From Streptomyces eurythermus (lineage in GTDB: Bacteria > Actinomycetota > Actinomycetes > Streptomycetales > Streptomycetaceae): 64,000 bases of DNA. Under the pieces are notes generated by a model. It saw only the letters and a list, made by a program, of their open reading frames with translations, searched no databases and was not told the origin of the DNA. Shown one piece after another: positions 50,706-60,295 of this stretch. Numbering within the stretch: the stretch's first letter is position 1; each line of letters starts with the position of its first letter. The stretch covers positions 62,001 to 126,000 of the forward strand of contig NZ_BMSK01000009.1 of NCBI RefSeq assembly GCF_014649115.1, written 5' to 3'. Position numbers and translations under genes: made by a program.

Positions 50706-51226
50706 CCTTCGCATTCCGACCCGTCGATCCGCTGAACGACGCCCAGTTGCTGCACGCCTGGGTCACGCATCCCAAGGCGGCGTTCTGGATGATGCAGGAC
50801 GCGCGGCTGGAGGACGTCGAGCGGGCCTATATGGAGATCGCGGCGGACGAGCACCACCACGCGCTGTTCGGGCTGCGCGGCGGTGAGCCGGTGTTCCTGA
50901 TGGAGAAGTACGATCCCGCGCACCGGGAGCTGGTGGGGCTGTACGAGGCGCGGCCGGGGGACGTCGGGATGCACTTCCTGACGCCGGCCACGGACACCCC
51001 CGAGCACGGGTTCACCCGGGCCGTGATCACCGCCGTGATGGCGCACCTGTTCGAGGACCCGGCGGTGGAGCGGGTCGTGGTCGAGCCGGACGTCCGCAAC
51101 ACGGCGGTGCACGCCCTGAACGCCGCCGTCGGGTTCGTGCCCGAGCGGGAGATCGACAAGCCGGAGAAGCGGGCGCTGCTGAGCTTCTGCACCCGCGAGC
51201 AGTTCGAGAAGGCGGTGACCGCATGA
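50702..51226 (+). CDS. desC: N-hydroxycadaverine acyltransferase
   Basis: ATG 50702 overlaps the desB stop and gives 174 residues. It is a GNAT-type siderophore acyltransferase (IucB/RhbD-like): FWMMQDARLEDVERAYMEIAADEHHHALFGLRGGEPVFLMEKYDP and DPAVERVVVEPDVRNTAVHALNAAVGFVPEREI. It adds succinyl or acetyl groups from CoA to the hydroxylamine. Its stop overlaps desD (ATGA). Confidence 0.94.
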   Translation: MTFAFRPVDPLNDAQLLHAWVTHPKAAFWMMQDARLEDVERAYMEIAADEHHHALFGLRGGEPVFLMEKYDPAHRELVGLYEARPGDVGMHFLTPATDTPEHGFTRAVITAVMAHLFEDPAVERVVVEPDVRNTAVHALNAAVGFVPEREIDKPEKRALLSFCTREQFEKAVTA

Positions 51227-52995
51227 CCCTCGCCGACGCCGTGGCCCATCTGTCCCCCGAGCGGTGGGAGCGGGCCAACCGCCTGCTGGTGCGCAAGGCC
51301 CTCGCCGAGTTCGCGCACGAGCGGCTGATCACCCCGGAGGAGCAGGACGGCGGCCGGTACGTCGTGCGCAGCGACGACGGGCTGACCGGCTACCGGTTCG
51401 CCGCCGTGCGCCGGGCCCTGGACCACTGGCAGATCGACGCCGACTCGATCACCCGGCACCGCGACGGCGAGGAACTCCCGCTGGCCGCGCTGGACTTCTT
51501 CATCGAGCTGAAGGAGTCGCTGGGGCTGAGCGACGAGATCCTGCCGGTGTACCTGGAGGAGATCTCCTCCACCCTGTCGGGCACCTGCTACAAGCTCACC
51601 AAGCCGCAGGTGACCTCGGCCGAGCTGTCGCGCGCCGGGTTCCAGGCGATCGAGACCGGGATGACCGAGGGCCATCCGTGCTTCGTCGCGAACAACGGGC
51701 GGCTCGGCTTCGGCGTCCACGAGTACCTGTCGTACGCGCCGGAGACGGCGAGCCCCGTCCGGCTGGTGTGGCTGGCCGCGCACCGCTCGCGGGCCGCGTT
51801 CACGGCCGGCGTGGGGATCGAGTACGAGTCGTTCCTGCGCGAGGAGCTGGGCGAGGAGACGGTGGCCCGGTTCCGGTCCCGCCTCACCGGCCGGGGCCTG
51901 GACCCCGCCGACTACCTGTTCATACCGGTCCACCCCTGGCAGTGGTGGAACAAGCTCAGCGTCACCTTCGCCGCCGAGGTGGCCCGGGATCTGCTGGTGC
52001 CGCTCGGCGAGGGCGACGACGAGTACCTGGCCCAGCAGTCGATCCGTACCTTCTTCAACGCCAGTGCCCCGCACAAGCACTATGTGAAGACGGCCCTGTC
52101 GGTCCTCAACATGGGCTTCATGCGCGGTCTCTCGGCCGCCTACATGGAGGCCACCCCGGCGATCAACGACTGGCTGGCCCAGCTGATCGACAGCGACCCG
52201 GTGCTGAAGGCGAGCGGCCTGTCGATCATCCGGGAGCGTGCGGCCGTCGGTTACCGGCACCTGGAGTACGAGCGGGCCACCGACCGCTACTCGCCGTACC
52301 GCAAGATGCTGGCCGCGCTGTGGCGGGAGAGCCCGGTGCCCTCGCTTCAGGAGGGCGAGTCCCTGGCGACGATGGCCTCGCTGCTGCACGTCGACCACGA
52401 GGGCGCCTCCTTCGCGGGCGCGCTGATCGAGCGCTCGGGCCTGGCCCCGGTGGAGTGGCTGCGGCGGTATCTGCGGGCCTACTACACACCGCTGCTGCAC
52501 AGCTTCTACGCCTACGACCTGGTGTTCATGCCGCACGGCGAGAACACGATCCTGGTGCTGCGGGACGGGGCGGTGCGCCGGGCGGTCTACAAGGACATCG
52601 CCGAGGAGATCGCCGTCATGGACCCGGACGCGGCGCTGCCGCCGGAGGTGGCGCGCATCCGGGTGGAGGTCCCGGAGGACAAGAAGCTGCTGTCGATCTT
52701 CACGGACGTCTTCGACTGCTTCTTCCGCTTCCTCGCCGCCCAGCTGGCCGCCGAGGGCATCCTGGAGGAGGACGGCTTCTGGCGCACGGTCGCCGAGGTC
52801 ACCCGCGAGTACCAGGAGGCGAATCCGCAGCTGGCCGACCGGTTCCGGCAGTACGACATGTTCGCCCCGGAGTTCGCGCTGTCCTGCCTCAACCGGCTCC
52901 AGCTGCGCGACAACAAGCAGATGGTGGACCTCGCCGATCCGTCCGGCGCGCTCCAGCTGATCGGCACCCTGGAGAACCCCCTCGCCGGGTTCTGA
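51223..52995 (+). CDS. desD: Desferrioxamine synthetase, IucA/IucC family
   Basis: ATG 51223 overlaps the desC stop and gives 590 residues. NIS synthetase landmarks include GHPCFVANNGRLGFGVHEYLSYAPE, IPVHPWQWW, SIRTFFNASAPHKHYVKTALSVLNMGFMRGLS (ATP-binding) and LHSFYAYDLVFMPHGENTILVL. It oligomerises N-hydroxy-N-succinylcadaverine and closes the ring to desferrioxamine E, or with an acetyl end to B. It is the last gene of the operon; a hairpin follows. Confidence 0.95.
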   Translation: MTLADAVAHLSPERWERANRLLVRKALAEFAHERLITPEEQDGGRYVVRSDDGLTGYRFAAVRRALDHWQIDADSITRHRDGEELPLAALDFFIELKESLGLSDEILPVYLEEISSTLSGTCYKLTKPQVTSAELSRAGFQAIETGMTEGHPCFVANNGRLGFGVHEYLSYAPETASPVRLVWLAAHRSRAAFTAGVGIEYESFLREELGEETVARFRSRLTGRGLDPADYLFIPVHPWQWWNKLSVTFAAEVARDLLVPLGEGDDEYLAQQSIRTFFNASAPHKHYVKTALSVLNMGFMRGLSAAYMEATPAINDWLAQLIDSDPVLKASGLSIIRERAAVGYRHLEYERATDRYSPYRKMLAALWRESPVPSLQEGESLATMASLLHVDHEGASFAGALIERSGLAPVEWLRRYLRAYYTPLLHSFYAYDLVFMPHGENTILVLRDGAVRRAVYKDIAEEIAVMDPDAALPPEVARIRVEVPEDKKLLSIFTDVFDCFFRFLAAQLAAEGILEEDGFWRTVAEVTREYQEANPQLADRFRQYDMFAPEFALSCLNRLQLRDNKQMVDLADPSGALQLIGTLENPLAGF

Positions 52996-53012
52996 CGGGC
53001 CGGCGAGGCGGA

Positions 53013-53047
53013 CGGGCACCCCGGAGTACGGTCCTTCGGGGTGCCCG
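53013..53047. terminator. Terminator between desD and the hexosaminidase gene
   Basis: An 11-bp perfect stem, CGGGCACCCCG (53013-53023) with CGGGGTGCCCG (53037-53047), has a 13-base loop. It serves both convergent genes. Confidence 0.85.
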
Positions 53048-53061
53048 CCGGCTTTCCACCG

Positions 53062-54663
53062 TCAGGACGTCGGCCAGGGCACCTGCGGCGAGTGGTAGTA
53101 GCGGATGCCGAGGGCGTCCCAGCGCGGGCCCTGCGCGGCCAGCCGCTCACGGTAGCCGTCCCAGCCCAGCCGGGCGGCCGGCGACCAGCCCAGCTCGGCC
53201 GCCCCGGCGAACCGGGGGAAGGCCAGGTACTCGATGTCGGCGGTGGTCTTCACGGTCTCCGTCCACAGGGGTGCCTCGACGCCCCGGACGGCCTGGGCGG
53301 GCACCCCGGCGAGATAGGAGCCCGGGTCCCAGTCGTAGGAACGCTGGACCTCCACCAGGCCCGCCCACTTGGTGCCGATGGGCGTGGCGGCGGTGTACTT
53401 CATGTCGAGGTAGATCCGGTCGGCCGGGGACAGGACGATCCCGGTGCCGTTCCGGGCGGCCTGCGCCACCTGTTCCTTCTCCGCGGCGCCGGTGCGGTCC
53501 AGGCCCCAGTACTGGGCGAGGGCGCCCGGGGCCGGGCGGGCGCCGGTGAGCTGGTGCCAGCCGATGACCGTCTTGCCGTAGCGGGCGACCACCGGCTGCA
53601 CCCGGTCCATGAAGGCCACGTAGTCGGGGTGGCTGGTGGAGTGCGCCTCGTCGCCGCCGATGTGCAGATAGCGGCCGGGGGTGAGGGCGGCCACCTCGCG
53701 GATCACGTCGTCCACGAAGTCGTAGGTGACCTCCTTGGGCACGCACAGCGAGCTGAAGCCGACCTGGGTGCCGGTGTAGGGCGGGGGTGCCACGCCGTCG
53801 CAGTTCAGTTCGGCGTAGGAGGACAGGGCCGCGTTGGTGTGGCCGGGCATGTCGATCTCGGGGACGACCTCCAGGTAGCGGGAGGCCGCGTACCGCACGA
53901 TCTCCCGGTAGTCGGCCTTGGTGTAGTAGCCGCCGGGGCCGCCGCCGACCTGGGTGGCGCCGCCGTGGGTGGCCAGGCGCGGCCAGGAGTCGATGGCGAT
54001 GCGCCAGCCCTGGTCGTCGCTGAGGTGCAGGTGCAGTTCGTTGACCTTGTAGAGGGCCACCTGGTCGATGTAGCGCTTGACCTGGGCGACGGTGAAGAAG
54101 TGCCGGGAGACGTCGAGCATGGCGCCCCGGTAGGCGTAGCGGGGGCGGTCCTCGATGGTGCCGCCGGCGATGTGCCAGGGGCCGCGCTGCACGGTCTTCT
54201 TCTCGACGGCCGGCGGGAGGAGCTGGCGCAGGGTCTGGACGCCGTGGAAGAGCCCGGCGGGGGTGCGTGCGGTGAGGGTGACGCCGCCGGCGCCGCTGTG
54301 CAGCCGGTAGCCCTCGGCTCCGTAGTCGCCGTTCTGCAGCCGGAGCCGGATGCCGCCGCTGCCGTGGTCGGTGAGCGGCAGCGGGTATCCGGTGGACGGG
54401 CGCAGGATGCCGGCGAGGTAGGCGCCTATGCGGCGGACCTCGGCGGAGCCGCCGACGCGGATGCGGGTGGCGCGGGTGATGCGGTACGGCGTGCCGCCCG
54501 GCTCGACGGAGACGGGCGCCGGGACCACCCGGTCCAGCGGCGAGGGGGCGGCGGCCTGGACGTCGGGGGCCGCGCCGACGCCGAAGGCACCGGCCGCCGC
54601 GAGCAGCAGCAGGGTGGCGAGGACGCGGAACGTCCGGGGAGTCGTGCCGTGGTTCGGTCTCAC
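53062..54663 (-). CDS. Secreted GH20 beta-N-acetylhexosaminidase
   Basis: GTG 54663 after AGGGAGCGCAT gives 533 residues. A signal peptide (FRVLATLLLLAAAGAFGVGAAPDVQA) leads to a GH20b domain (LDRVVPAPVSVEPGGTPYRI) and then the catalytic barrel: RGAMLDVSRHFFTVAQVKRYIDQ, YLEVVPEIDMPGHTNAA and HIGGDEAH. The Asp-Glu pair near residue 335 is the substrate-assisted catalytic dyad. It removes GlcNAc or GalNAc from chito-oligosaccharides outside the cell. It lies close to glmS and far from the GH3 enzyme, but shares the amino-sugar theme. Confidence 0.94.
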   Translation of the reverse strand: MRPNHGTTPRTFRVLATLLLLAAAGAFGVGAAPDVQAAAPSPLDRVVPAPVSVEPGGTPYRITRATRIRVGGSAEVRRIGAYLAGILRPSTGYPLPLTDHGSGGIRLRLQNGDYGAEGYRLHSGAGGVTLTARTPAGLFHGVQTLRQLLPPAVEKKTVQRGPWHIAGGTIEDRPRYAYRGAMLDVSRHFFTVAQVKRYIDQVALYKVNELHLHLSDDQGWRIAIDSWPRLATHGGATQVGGGPGGYYTKADYREIVRYAASRYLEVVPEIDMPGHTNAALSSYAELNCDGVAPPPYTGTQVGFSSLCVPKEVTYDFVDDVIREVAALTPGRYLHIGGDEAHSTSHPDYVAFMDRVQPVVARYGKTVIGWHQLTGARPAPGALAQYWGLDRTGAAEKEQVAQAARNGTGIVLSPADRIYLDMKYTAATPIGTKWAGLVEVQRSYDWDPGSYLAGVPAQAVRGVEAPLWTETVKTTADIEYLAFPRFAGAAELGWSPAARLGWDGYRERLAAQGPRWDALGIRYYHSPQVPWPTS

Positions 54664-54747
54664 ATGCGCTCCCTTCGGTTAAGGGGAGTTGACCGTCTGA
54701 CGGGGTCGTCCTCCACTGTGCCGCAGATCGGGTGAAACAATCCCCGT

Positions 54748-55626
54748 ATGGCGGACATCATCCAGAAGGACGGCACCTGGGCCTTCGACGGCGACGCTCT
54801 GCGGATCACTCCGGGCCGGGAGAAGAACGTCGGCCTGCTCCGCCGTGAGCTGGGCGAACTCGTCGTGCCGCTGCGCGCGTTGGCCGGAGTCTCCGTCGAG
54901 CAGGGCCGGAAGTCGGGGCGGCTCAGGCTGCGGCTGCGCGACGGCGCCGATCCGCTGCTCCAGGCCACCGCGGGCCGGCTGACCGAGCCGCACGACCCCT
55001 ATCAGCTGGTCGTGGAGCCCGACCGGTACGGCGTGGCCGAGTACGTCGCCGACGAGCTGCGCAACGCCCTGCTGCTGGAGGGGATTTCGCCCGGTCCGGT
55101 CGACGAGTACCTACTGCCGGGCCCGTCGCTGCCGGTGTCCGCCTCGGCCGGGGACGGCACCGCGAGCTTCGACGGGGAGCGGGTGCGGCTGGAGTGGAAC
55201 TGGAAGACGGAGGAGTCCAAGGCGTCGGCCGGGCCCCGCACGATTCCGCTCGCCGACCTCACCGGTGTGGACTGGCAGCCGGCGGCCGGTCTGGAGAACG
55301 GGCACCTGCGGTTCCTGGTGCGCGGTGCGCCGGTGGGCGTGCCGCCCAAGCACGACCCGAACGCGGTGGAGTTGTGGGGGTTCCGCAAGGACCCGCTGAT
55401 GGCCCTGGTCGCGGCGGCGGTGCAGGCGCGGCTGCCGCACCCCTCGGCCGCGCGGGAGGAGGCGGGGCGGATCCCGGCGCAACGGGCCGGGGAGCAGCGG
55501 GCCGGGGACGACGACCACGACACGCTGCTGCGGCGGCTGCGGGAGCTGGGCGAGCTGCACCGTGACGGGGTGCTGACGGACGAGGAGTTCGCGCTGGCCA
55601 AGCAGGCGGTCCTCAAGCGTCTGTGA
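54748..55626 (+). CDS. DUF4429 and SHOCT domain protein
   Basis: ATG 54748 gives 292 residues and has no clear ribosome-binding site, suggesting a leaderless mRNA. Two copies of a DUF4429-like beta domain are visible (GTWAFDGDALRITPGREKNVGLLRRELGELVVPLRALAGV, then GTASFDGERVRLEWNWKTEESKASAGPRTIPLADLTGV). The short C-terminal SHOCT segment LLRRLRELGELHRDGVLTDEEFALAKQAVL follows. SHOCT often marks membrane-linked or oligomerising proteins. The function is unknown. The protein is soluble. Confidence 0.85.
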   Translation: MADIIQKDGTWAFDGDALRITPGREKNVGLLRRELGELVVPLRALAGVSVEQGRKSGRLRLRLRDGADPLLQATAGRLTEPHDPYQLVVEPDRYGVAEYVADELRNALLLEGISPGPVDEYLLPGPSLPVSASAGDGTASFDGERVRLEWNWKTEESKASAGPRTIPLADLTGVDWQPAAGLENGHLRFLVRGAPVGVPPKHDPNAVELWGFRKDPLMALVAAAVQARLPHPSAAREEAGRIPAQRAGEQRAGDDDHDTLLRRLRELGELHRDGVLTDEEFALAKQAVLKRL

Positions 55627-55647
55627 GGACCGCCCGTGCCGCGGGGG

Positions 55648-57228
55648 CTACTTGGCCGTGCGGGACACGGTGAAGTGGTCGACGCGGGCGCCGGTCTCGG
55701 CGATGCCCGACACCTTCAGGGTGGTCTGGCGGCCCCTGGGCGCGGGGCTGACGTCCACGCGCAGGAAGGAGTAGTTCAGGTAGCGCACCCGGGACCAGGC
55801 GACGGTCTCGTGGACCTTGCCGTCCTTGGTGTTGACGAACGAGGCGACGGAGTCGGTCTCGTGCTCGTGGCCCTCGTAGGTGTCGGGGGCGGAGAAGGCG
55901 TAGAGGCTGCGGCCGGCCGCGCCGGCGGTGACGTAGACCACGCCGTCGGTCTCGGGGTAGGCCGTGCCGCCGATGGGCAGCTTCTTGGTGACCTCGCCCG
56001 CCTTGATCACGTCGGTGCGCTCGTACTGGTGGTTGTGGCCGTTGATGACCAGGTCCACGGTGTACTTCTCGAACAGCGGCACCCACTCCTGGCGCACCCC
56101 GCCCTCGGAGGCGTGGGCGGTGGAGGTGCAGTAGGCGCAGTGGTGGAAGAAGACGACGATGAAGTCCACGTCCTTGGCGGCGCGGAACTTCTTCAGCTGC
56201 GCTTCCAGCCACTTGGTCTGGGTTCCGCCGGAGATGCCCAAGTTCGCCGGGATCTCGTAGGAGATGTCGTTGGCGTCGAGCGAGATGACGGCGGTGTTGC
56301 CGTAGACGAAGGAGTAGACGCCCGGGAGGTTCTTCCGGTCCGGGCCGTTGTCCGGCAGGGTCCAGCGGGCGTCCTCGCCGCCGTAGCCGTTGGGCGAGTA
56401 CCAGGCCTCCATGTCGTGGTTGCCGTACGCCGGCATCCACGGGACCTGCTTGGCGACGGTCTCGGTCTGGGCGAGGAAGGAGTCCCAGGTGCGCGCGTCG
56501 AAGCCGGTGTCGGCGGTCTTGCCCGCGCCGGACGGGTCGGCGTAGGCGATGTCGCCGGCGTGCAGGTGGAAGGCGGGGTTCTGGCCGAGCAGCAGGCTGT
56601 TGTTGGCCAGGCCGTGGTAGCCGACGCCCTCGTCGCCGAAGGCGGTGAAGGTGAACGGCGCCTTGTGGGCGGGGGCGGTGGTGAAGGTGCCCACGGTGCC
56701 CAGCAGGTGCGGCTCGGCCGGGTCGAAGCCCTGGTGGCCGACGCCGTAGTAGTAGGTCTTTCCGGGGCGCAGGCCGGTCAGCCTGGCGTGCAGGTAGTAC
56801 TGGGTGTGGTCGCCGCTCGCGCCGACCCCGGCCGGGGTGTACAGGGTGCGGACCTCGGCCTCGATCTTCCGGGAGAGGTCCCAGGGGTGGGCGCCGATCC
56901 GGATGAACGGCTTCTTGACGGCGAGCGGGACCTGCCAGGAGACGGTGATCTCGGTGCGCGGGTCGTTGCCCCAGGCCAGGTGGCGGCCGAAGGGGGCGAC
57001 GTGCGCGCCGTCGACCGTGGCGGCGGCGGGCGCGGTGTCCCGGGCCGGCACGGCGGCCCGGGCGGTGGCCCCCGGCACGAACGCGCCACCGGCGACGGCG
57101 CCCAGCGTGACCGCGCCGCCCCGGATCATGGTGCGCCGCGAGAATCTGGCGCGCAGGTACTCGTGCTGCTCGGCCATGCTCATGCGCTCGGCCAGGTGCT
57201 CGGGAACGCCCATACGAGGAATGTCCAT
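55648..57228 (-). CDS. Tat-exported purple acid phosphatase-like metallophosphoesterase
   Basis: ATG 57228 gives 526 residues. The N-terminus has a long n-region before the twin arginine (FSRRTMIRGGAVTLGAVAGG) and AxA site. A fibronectin-like N-terminal domain (TEITVSWQVPLAVKKPFIRIG) precedes the metallophosphoesterase core: FTAFGDEGVG, LHAGDIAYADPSG, AYGNHDMEAWYS, VVFFHHCAYCTS and VINGHNHQYERTD. These provide the dimetal Asp/His/Asn ligands. It is a secreted acid phosphatase or phosphodiesterase. The ribosome-binding site is weak. It converges on the DUF4429 gene with a 21-base gap. Confidence 0.9.
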   Translation of the reverse strand: MDIPRMGVPEHLAERMSMAEQHEYLRARFSRRTMIRGGAVTLGAVAGGAFVPGATARAAVPARDTAPAAATVDGAHVAPFGRHLAWGNDPRTEITVSWQVPLAVKKPFIRIGAHPWDLSRKIEAEVRTLYTPAGVGASGDHTQYYLHARLTGLRPGKTYYYGVGHQGFDPAEPHLLGTVGTFTTAPAHKAPFTFTAFGDEGVGYHGLANNSLLLGQNPAFHLHAGDIAYADPSGAGKTADTGFDARTWDSFLAQTETVAKQVPWMPAYGNHDMEAWYSPNGYGGEDARWTLPDNGPDRKNLPGVYSFVYGNTAVISLDANDISYEIPANLGISGGTQTKWLEAQLKKFRAAKDVDFIVVFFHHCAYCTSTAHASEGGVRQEWVPLFEKYTVDLVINGHNHQYERTDVIKAGEVTKKLPIGGTAYPETDGVVYVTAGAAGRSLYAFSAPDTYEGHEHETDSVASFVNTKDGKVHETVAWSRVRYLNYSFLRVDVSPAPRGRQTTLKVSGIAETGARVDHFTVSRTAK

Positions 57229-57378
57229 GGCGTCTGAAACTCGTCGGCTCGGGCAACGGGATGCGGGACTCCGGGTGGACAGGGGGCGAACAGGGCGCCA
57301 TAAGAGTTTCAACAGCCCTCTGCCCGGAATCGGGCACGATTCTTGCGAAACAGGCGCCGGTACCCCAGGATCTACCGG

Positions 57379-57636
57379 GTGCACGACGAACTCGTAGATC
57401 ATCTGACGCGGTCCACGCCCCTGAGCCGGGGCGAGGCACTGCGCGTGGTCCAGGACGTGCTCGCCTACTTCGACGAGACGACCCAGGAGTACGTCCGTCG
57501 CCGCCACCGCGAGCTCCAGGCCCAGGGCCTGGTGAACGCGGAGATCTTCCAGCGGATCGAGGCGGATCTGAAATACCGGGCGGTGGCGCCGCCGGAGCTC
57601 TCGCTCAGGCAGCTGCGCCGCATGGTCTACGGCTGA
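57379..57636 (+). CDS. Conserved small protein upstream of glmS
   Basis: GTG 57379 gives 85 residues; the frame opens from a TTG at 57343. The product VHDELVDHLTRSTPLSRGEALRVVQDVLAYFDETTQEYVRRRHRELQAQGL is helical and rich in charged residues, with conserved-looking C-terminal PELSLRQLRRMVYG. From memory it recurs next to glmS in Streptomyces. The function is unknown. Co-transcription with glmS (76 bases) is plausible. Confidence 0.75.
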   Translation: MHDELVDHLTRSTPLSRGEALRVVQDVLAYFDETTQEYVRRRHRELQAQGLVNAEIFQRIEADLKYRAVAPPELSLRQLRRMVYG

Positions 57637-57712
57637 GCCCGGCAGCAGCCCGGACCCACTCGGCCAGACCCCTCCCGCCCGGACCAGCGACAGCCAAGGG
57701 ATACCTCTATAT

Positions 57713-59530
57713 ATGTGCGGAATTGTCGGTTACATCGGGAAGCGTGATGTCGCCCCCCTCCTCCTGGAGGGCCTCCAGCGCCTGGAGTACCGGGGCTACG
57801 ACTCCGCGGGCATCGTCGTCACCTCCCCGAAGACGCCCGGTCTGAAGATGGTCAAGGCCAAGGGCCGGGTGCGCGACCTGGAGGCCAGGGTCCCGGCCCG
57901 CTTCAAGGGCACCACCGGCATCGCCCACACCCGCTGGGCCACCCACGGCGCCCCCTCCGACGTGAACGCCCACCCGCACATGTCGGCCGACCAGAAGGTG
58001 GCCGTCGTCCACAACGGCATCATCGACAACGCCGCCGACCTGCGCCGCAAGCTGGAGGCGGACGGTGTCGAGTTCCTCTCCGAGACCGACACCGAGGTCC
58101 TCACCCACCTGATCGCCCGCTCGCAGGCCGAGAAGCTGGAGGACAAGGTCCGCCAGGCGGTCCGGCTGGTCGAGGGCACCTACGGCATCGCCGTCCTGCA
58201 CGCCGACTTCCCGGACCGGATCGTGGTGGCCCGCAACGGCTCCCCGGTCGTCCTCGGCATCGGCGAGAAGGAGATGTTCGTCGCCTCCGACATCGCCGCG
58301 CTGGTCACCCACACCCGCCAGATAGTGACCCTCGACGACGGCGAGATGGCCACCCTCAAGGCCGACGACTTCCGCACCTACACCACCGAGGGCACGCGCA
58401 CCACCGCCGAGCCCACCACCGTGGAGTGGGAGGCCGAGTCGTACGACATGGGCGGCCACGACACCTACATGCACAAGGAGATCTTCGAGCAGGCCGACGC
58501 CGTGGACCGGGTGCTGCGCGGCCGGATCGACGACCGGTTCTCCACCGTGCACCTCGGCGGCCTCAACCTGGACGCCCGCGAGGCCCGGCGGATCCGCCGG
58601 GTGAAGATCCTCGGCTGCGGCACCTCCTACCACGCGGGCATGATCGGCGCCCAGATGATCGAGGAGCTGGCCCGCATCCCCGCCGACGCCGAGCCGGCCT
58701 CCGAGTTCCGCTACCGCAACGCGGTCGTGGACCCCGACACCCTGTACATCGCCGTCTCCCAGTCCGGTGAGACCTACGACGTCCTGGCCGCCGTGCAGGA
58801 ACTGAAGCGCAAGGGCGCGCGGGTCCTCGGCGTGGTCAACGTGGTCGGCTCGGCGATCGCCCGCGAGGCCGACGGCGGCGTCTACGTCCACGCCGGCCCC
58901 GAGGTCTGCGTCGTCTCCACCAAGTGCTTCACCAACACCACGGTGGCCTTCGCCCTGCTGGCGCTGCACCTGGGCCGCACCCGCGACCTGTCGGTCCGCG
59001 ACGGCAAGCGGATCATCGAGGGCCTGCGCAAGCTGCCCGGGCAGATCGCCGAGATCCTCGAGCAGGAGGAGGAGATCAAGCGGCTGGCGGAGAGCTACGC
59101 CGACGCCCGCTCGATGCTCTTCATCGGCCGCGTCCGGGGCTACCCGGTGGCCCGCGAGGCCTCCCTGAAGCTCAAGGAGGTCTCCTACATCCACGCCGAG
59201 GCCTACCCCGCCTCCGAGCTGAAGCACGGCCCGCTGGCCCTCATAGAGCCGGCCCTGCCCACGGTCGCGATCGTCCCCGACGACGACCTGCTGGAGAAGA
59301 ACCGCGCGGCCCTGGAGGAGATCAAGGCCCGCGAGGGCAAGATCCTGGCGGTGGCCCACCAGCACCAGGAGAAGGCGGACCAGACCATCATCGTCCCGAA
59401 GAACGAGGACGAGCTGGACCCGATCCTGATGGGCATCCCCCTCCAGCTCCTCGCCTACCACACGGCGAAGGCGCTCGGCCGGGACATCGACAAGCCGAGG
59501 AACCTCGCCAAGTCGGTCACGGTCGAGTAG
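57713..59530 (+). CDS. glmS: Glutamine-fructose-6-phosphate transaminase
   Basis: ATG 57713 gives 605 residues. The N-terminal glutaminase begins MCGIVGYIG with nucleophilic Cys2 and has HTRWATHG and the RGYDSAGI segment. Two SIS domains follow: LGCGTSYHAGMIGAQMIEELA with AVSQSGETYD, and RVRGYPVAREASLKLKEVSYIHAEAYPASELKHGPLALI. The C-tail KSVTVE contains the channel residues. It makes glucosamine-6-phosphate for wall synthesis. Streptomyces often has two glmS copies; from memory, this locus matches glmS2 in S. coelicolor. Confidence 0.95.
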   Translation: MCGIVGYIGKRDVAPLLLEGLQRLEYRGYDSAGIVVTSPKTPGLKMVKAKGRVRDLEARVPARFKGTTGIAHTRWATHGAPSDVNAHPHMSADQKVAVVHNGIIDNAADLRRKLEADGVEFLSETDTEVLTHLIARSQAEKLEDKVRQAVRLVEGTYGIAVLHADFPDRIVVARNGSPVVLGIGEKEMFVASDIAALVTHTRQIVTLDDGEMATLKADDFRTYTTEGTRTTAEPTTVEWEAESYDMGGHDTYMHKEIFEQADAVDRVLRGRIDDRFSTVHLGGLNLDAREARRIRRVKILGCGTSYHAGMIGAQMIEELARIPADAEPASEFRYRNAVVDPDTLYIAVSQSGETYDVLAAVQELKRKGARVLGVVNVVGSAIAREADGGVYVHAGPEVCVVSTKCFTNTTVAFALLALHLGRTRDLSVRDGKRIIEGLRKLPGQIAEILEQEEEIKRLAESYADARSMLFIGRVRGYPVAREASLKLKEVSYIHAEAYPASELKHGPLALIEPALPTVAIVPDDDLLEKNRAALEEIKAREGKILAVAHQHQEKADQTIIVPKNEDELDPILMGIPLQLLAYHTAKALGRDIDKPRNLAKSVTVE

Positions 59531-59545
59531 GCACGGCCGCAGAAC

Positions 59546-59581
59546 GGACCCCCGCGTGTGCCACCGGGCACGCGGGGGTCC
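59546..59581. terminator. Terminator after glmS
   Basis: A 13-bp perfect stem, GGACCCCCGCGTG (59546-59558) with CACGCGGGGGTCC (59569-59581), has a 10-base loop and is followed by TTCTC. It separates convergent genes. Confidence 0.9.
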
Positions 59582-59599
59582 TTCTCATGCCGCTCGACT

Positions 59600-60160
59600 T
59601 CAACCGGTGGCCGTCACCCCCCGGCCCGCGGCACGCCGGGACACCACCGTCGGCCAGTGCGCGAGCGCCGCCGTCGCCGCGTACCAGGCCACCGCCCCCG
59701 AGGCGACGGCCACCCAGCCGCCGGCCCGGGCGAGCACGGAACTGCCGGCGAAGGCCGCGACGGCCAACACCAGCATGGACAGGAACAGCAGCCCGTACAG
59801 CAGCCGGCCGAGGGCGTCCCGGCCGGTGAGGGTCAGGGTGAGCGCGACCAGCGCGAACAGCAGCAGGAAGAGCCCGGCGGCGTTGGCCGGTCCGCGGTCC
59901 GACACGGCCCAGGCGAACCACAGGGCGCCGAGCGTGACATACCCCGCGCCGGAGGCGGCGGCGCCGTCGTGCAGGGCCAGCAGGCCGACGAGGAAGAGGG
60001 TGACCCCGCCGACGTAGTGGGCCACGGTGACGGTGTCGGAGGCGCCCACGCCGTGGATGACGCCGGTCGTGCCGAGCCCGAACGCCAGGAGGGTCAGGGC
60101 GAGGGCCAGCCGGCCGGCCACGGCGGTGGTCACGTTTCCCGCGGAGACGTCGTTGTGCAC
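59600..60160 (-). CDS. Multi-pass membrane protein, GPR1/FUN34/YaaH-like
   Basis: GTG 60160 after GAAGGGAGCCC gives 186 residues. Six hydrophobic segments cover nearly all of the protein. VAHYVGGVTLFLVGLLALHDGAAASGAGYVTLGALWFAWAV resembles the acetate/succinate transporter family YaaH (SatP), but the N-terminal NPAPL motif of that family is missing. A small-molecule channel or transporter is the likeliest role. It runs in the same direction as the universal stress protein gene, 135 bases upstream. Confidence 0.6.
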   Translation of the reverse strand: MHNDVSAGNVTTAVAGRLALALTLLAFGLGTTGVIHGVGASDTVTVAHYVGGVTLFLVGLLALHDGAAASGAGYVTLGALWFAWAVSDRGPANAAGLFLLLFALVALTLTLTGRDALGRLLYGLLFLSMLVLAVAAFAGSSVLARAGGWVAVASGAVAWYAATAALAHWPTVVSRRAAGRGVTATG

Positions 60161-60295
60161 GGCGGGCTCCCTTCGTGCAGGTGCGGTGGTGCCGTGGTGC
60201 GGTGCCCGGTATATGCCCTCCACCAGGGCCGGAACACCTGCTACGCGCCAGTAGTTCGCCTGTGCGCCAAGGGAGTTGAGGGGGTGTGGGATGTG

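Noticed and set aside
54664..54747. DasR (dre) site upstream of the GH20 hexosaminidase gene
   Set aside because: I looked for the ACTGGTCTAGACCACT form on both strands and found nothing close enough.
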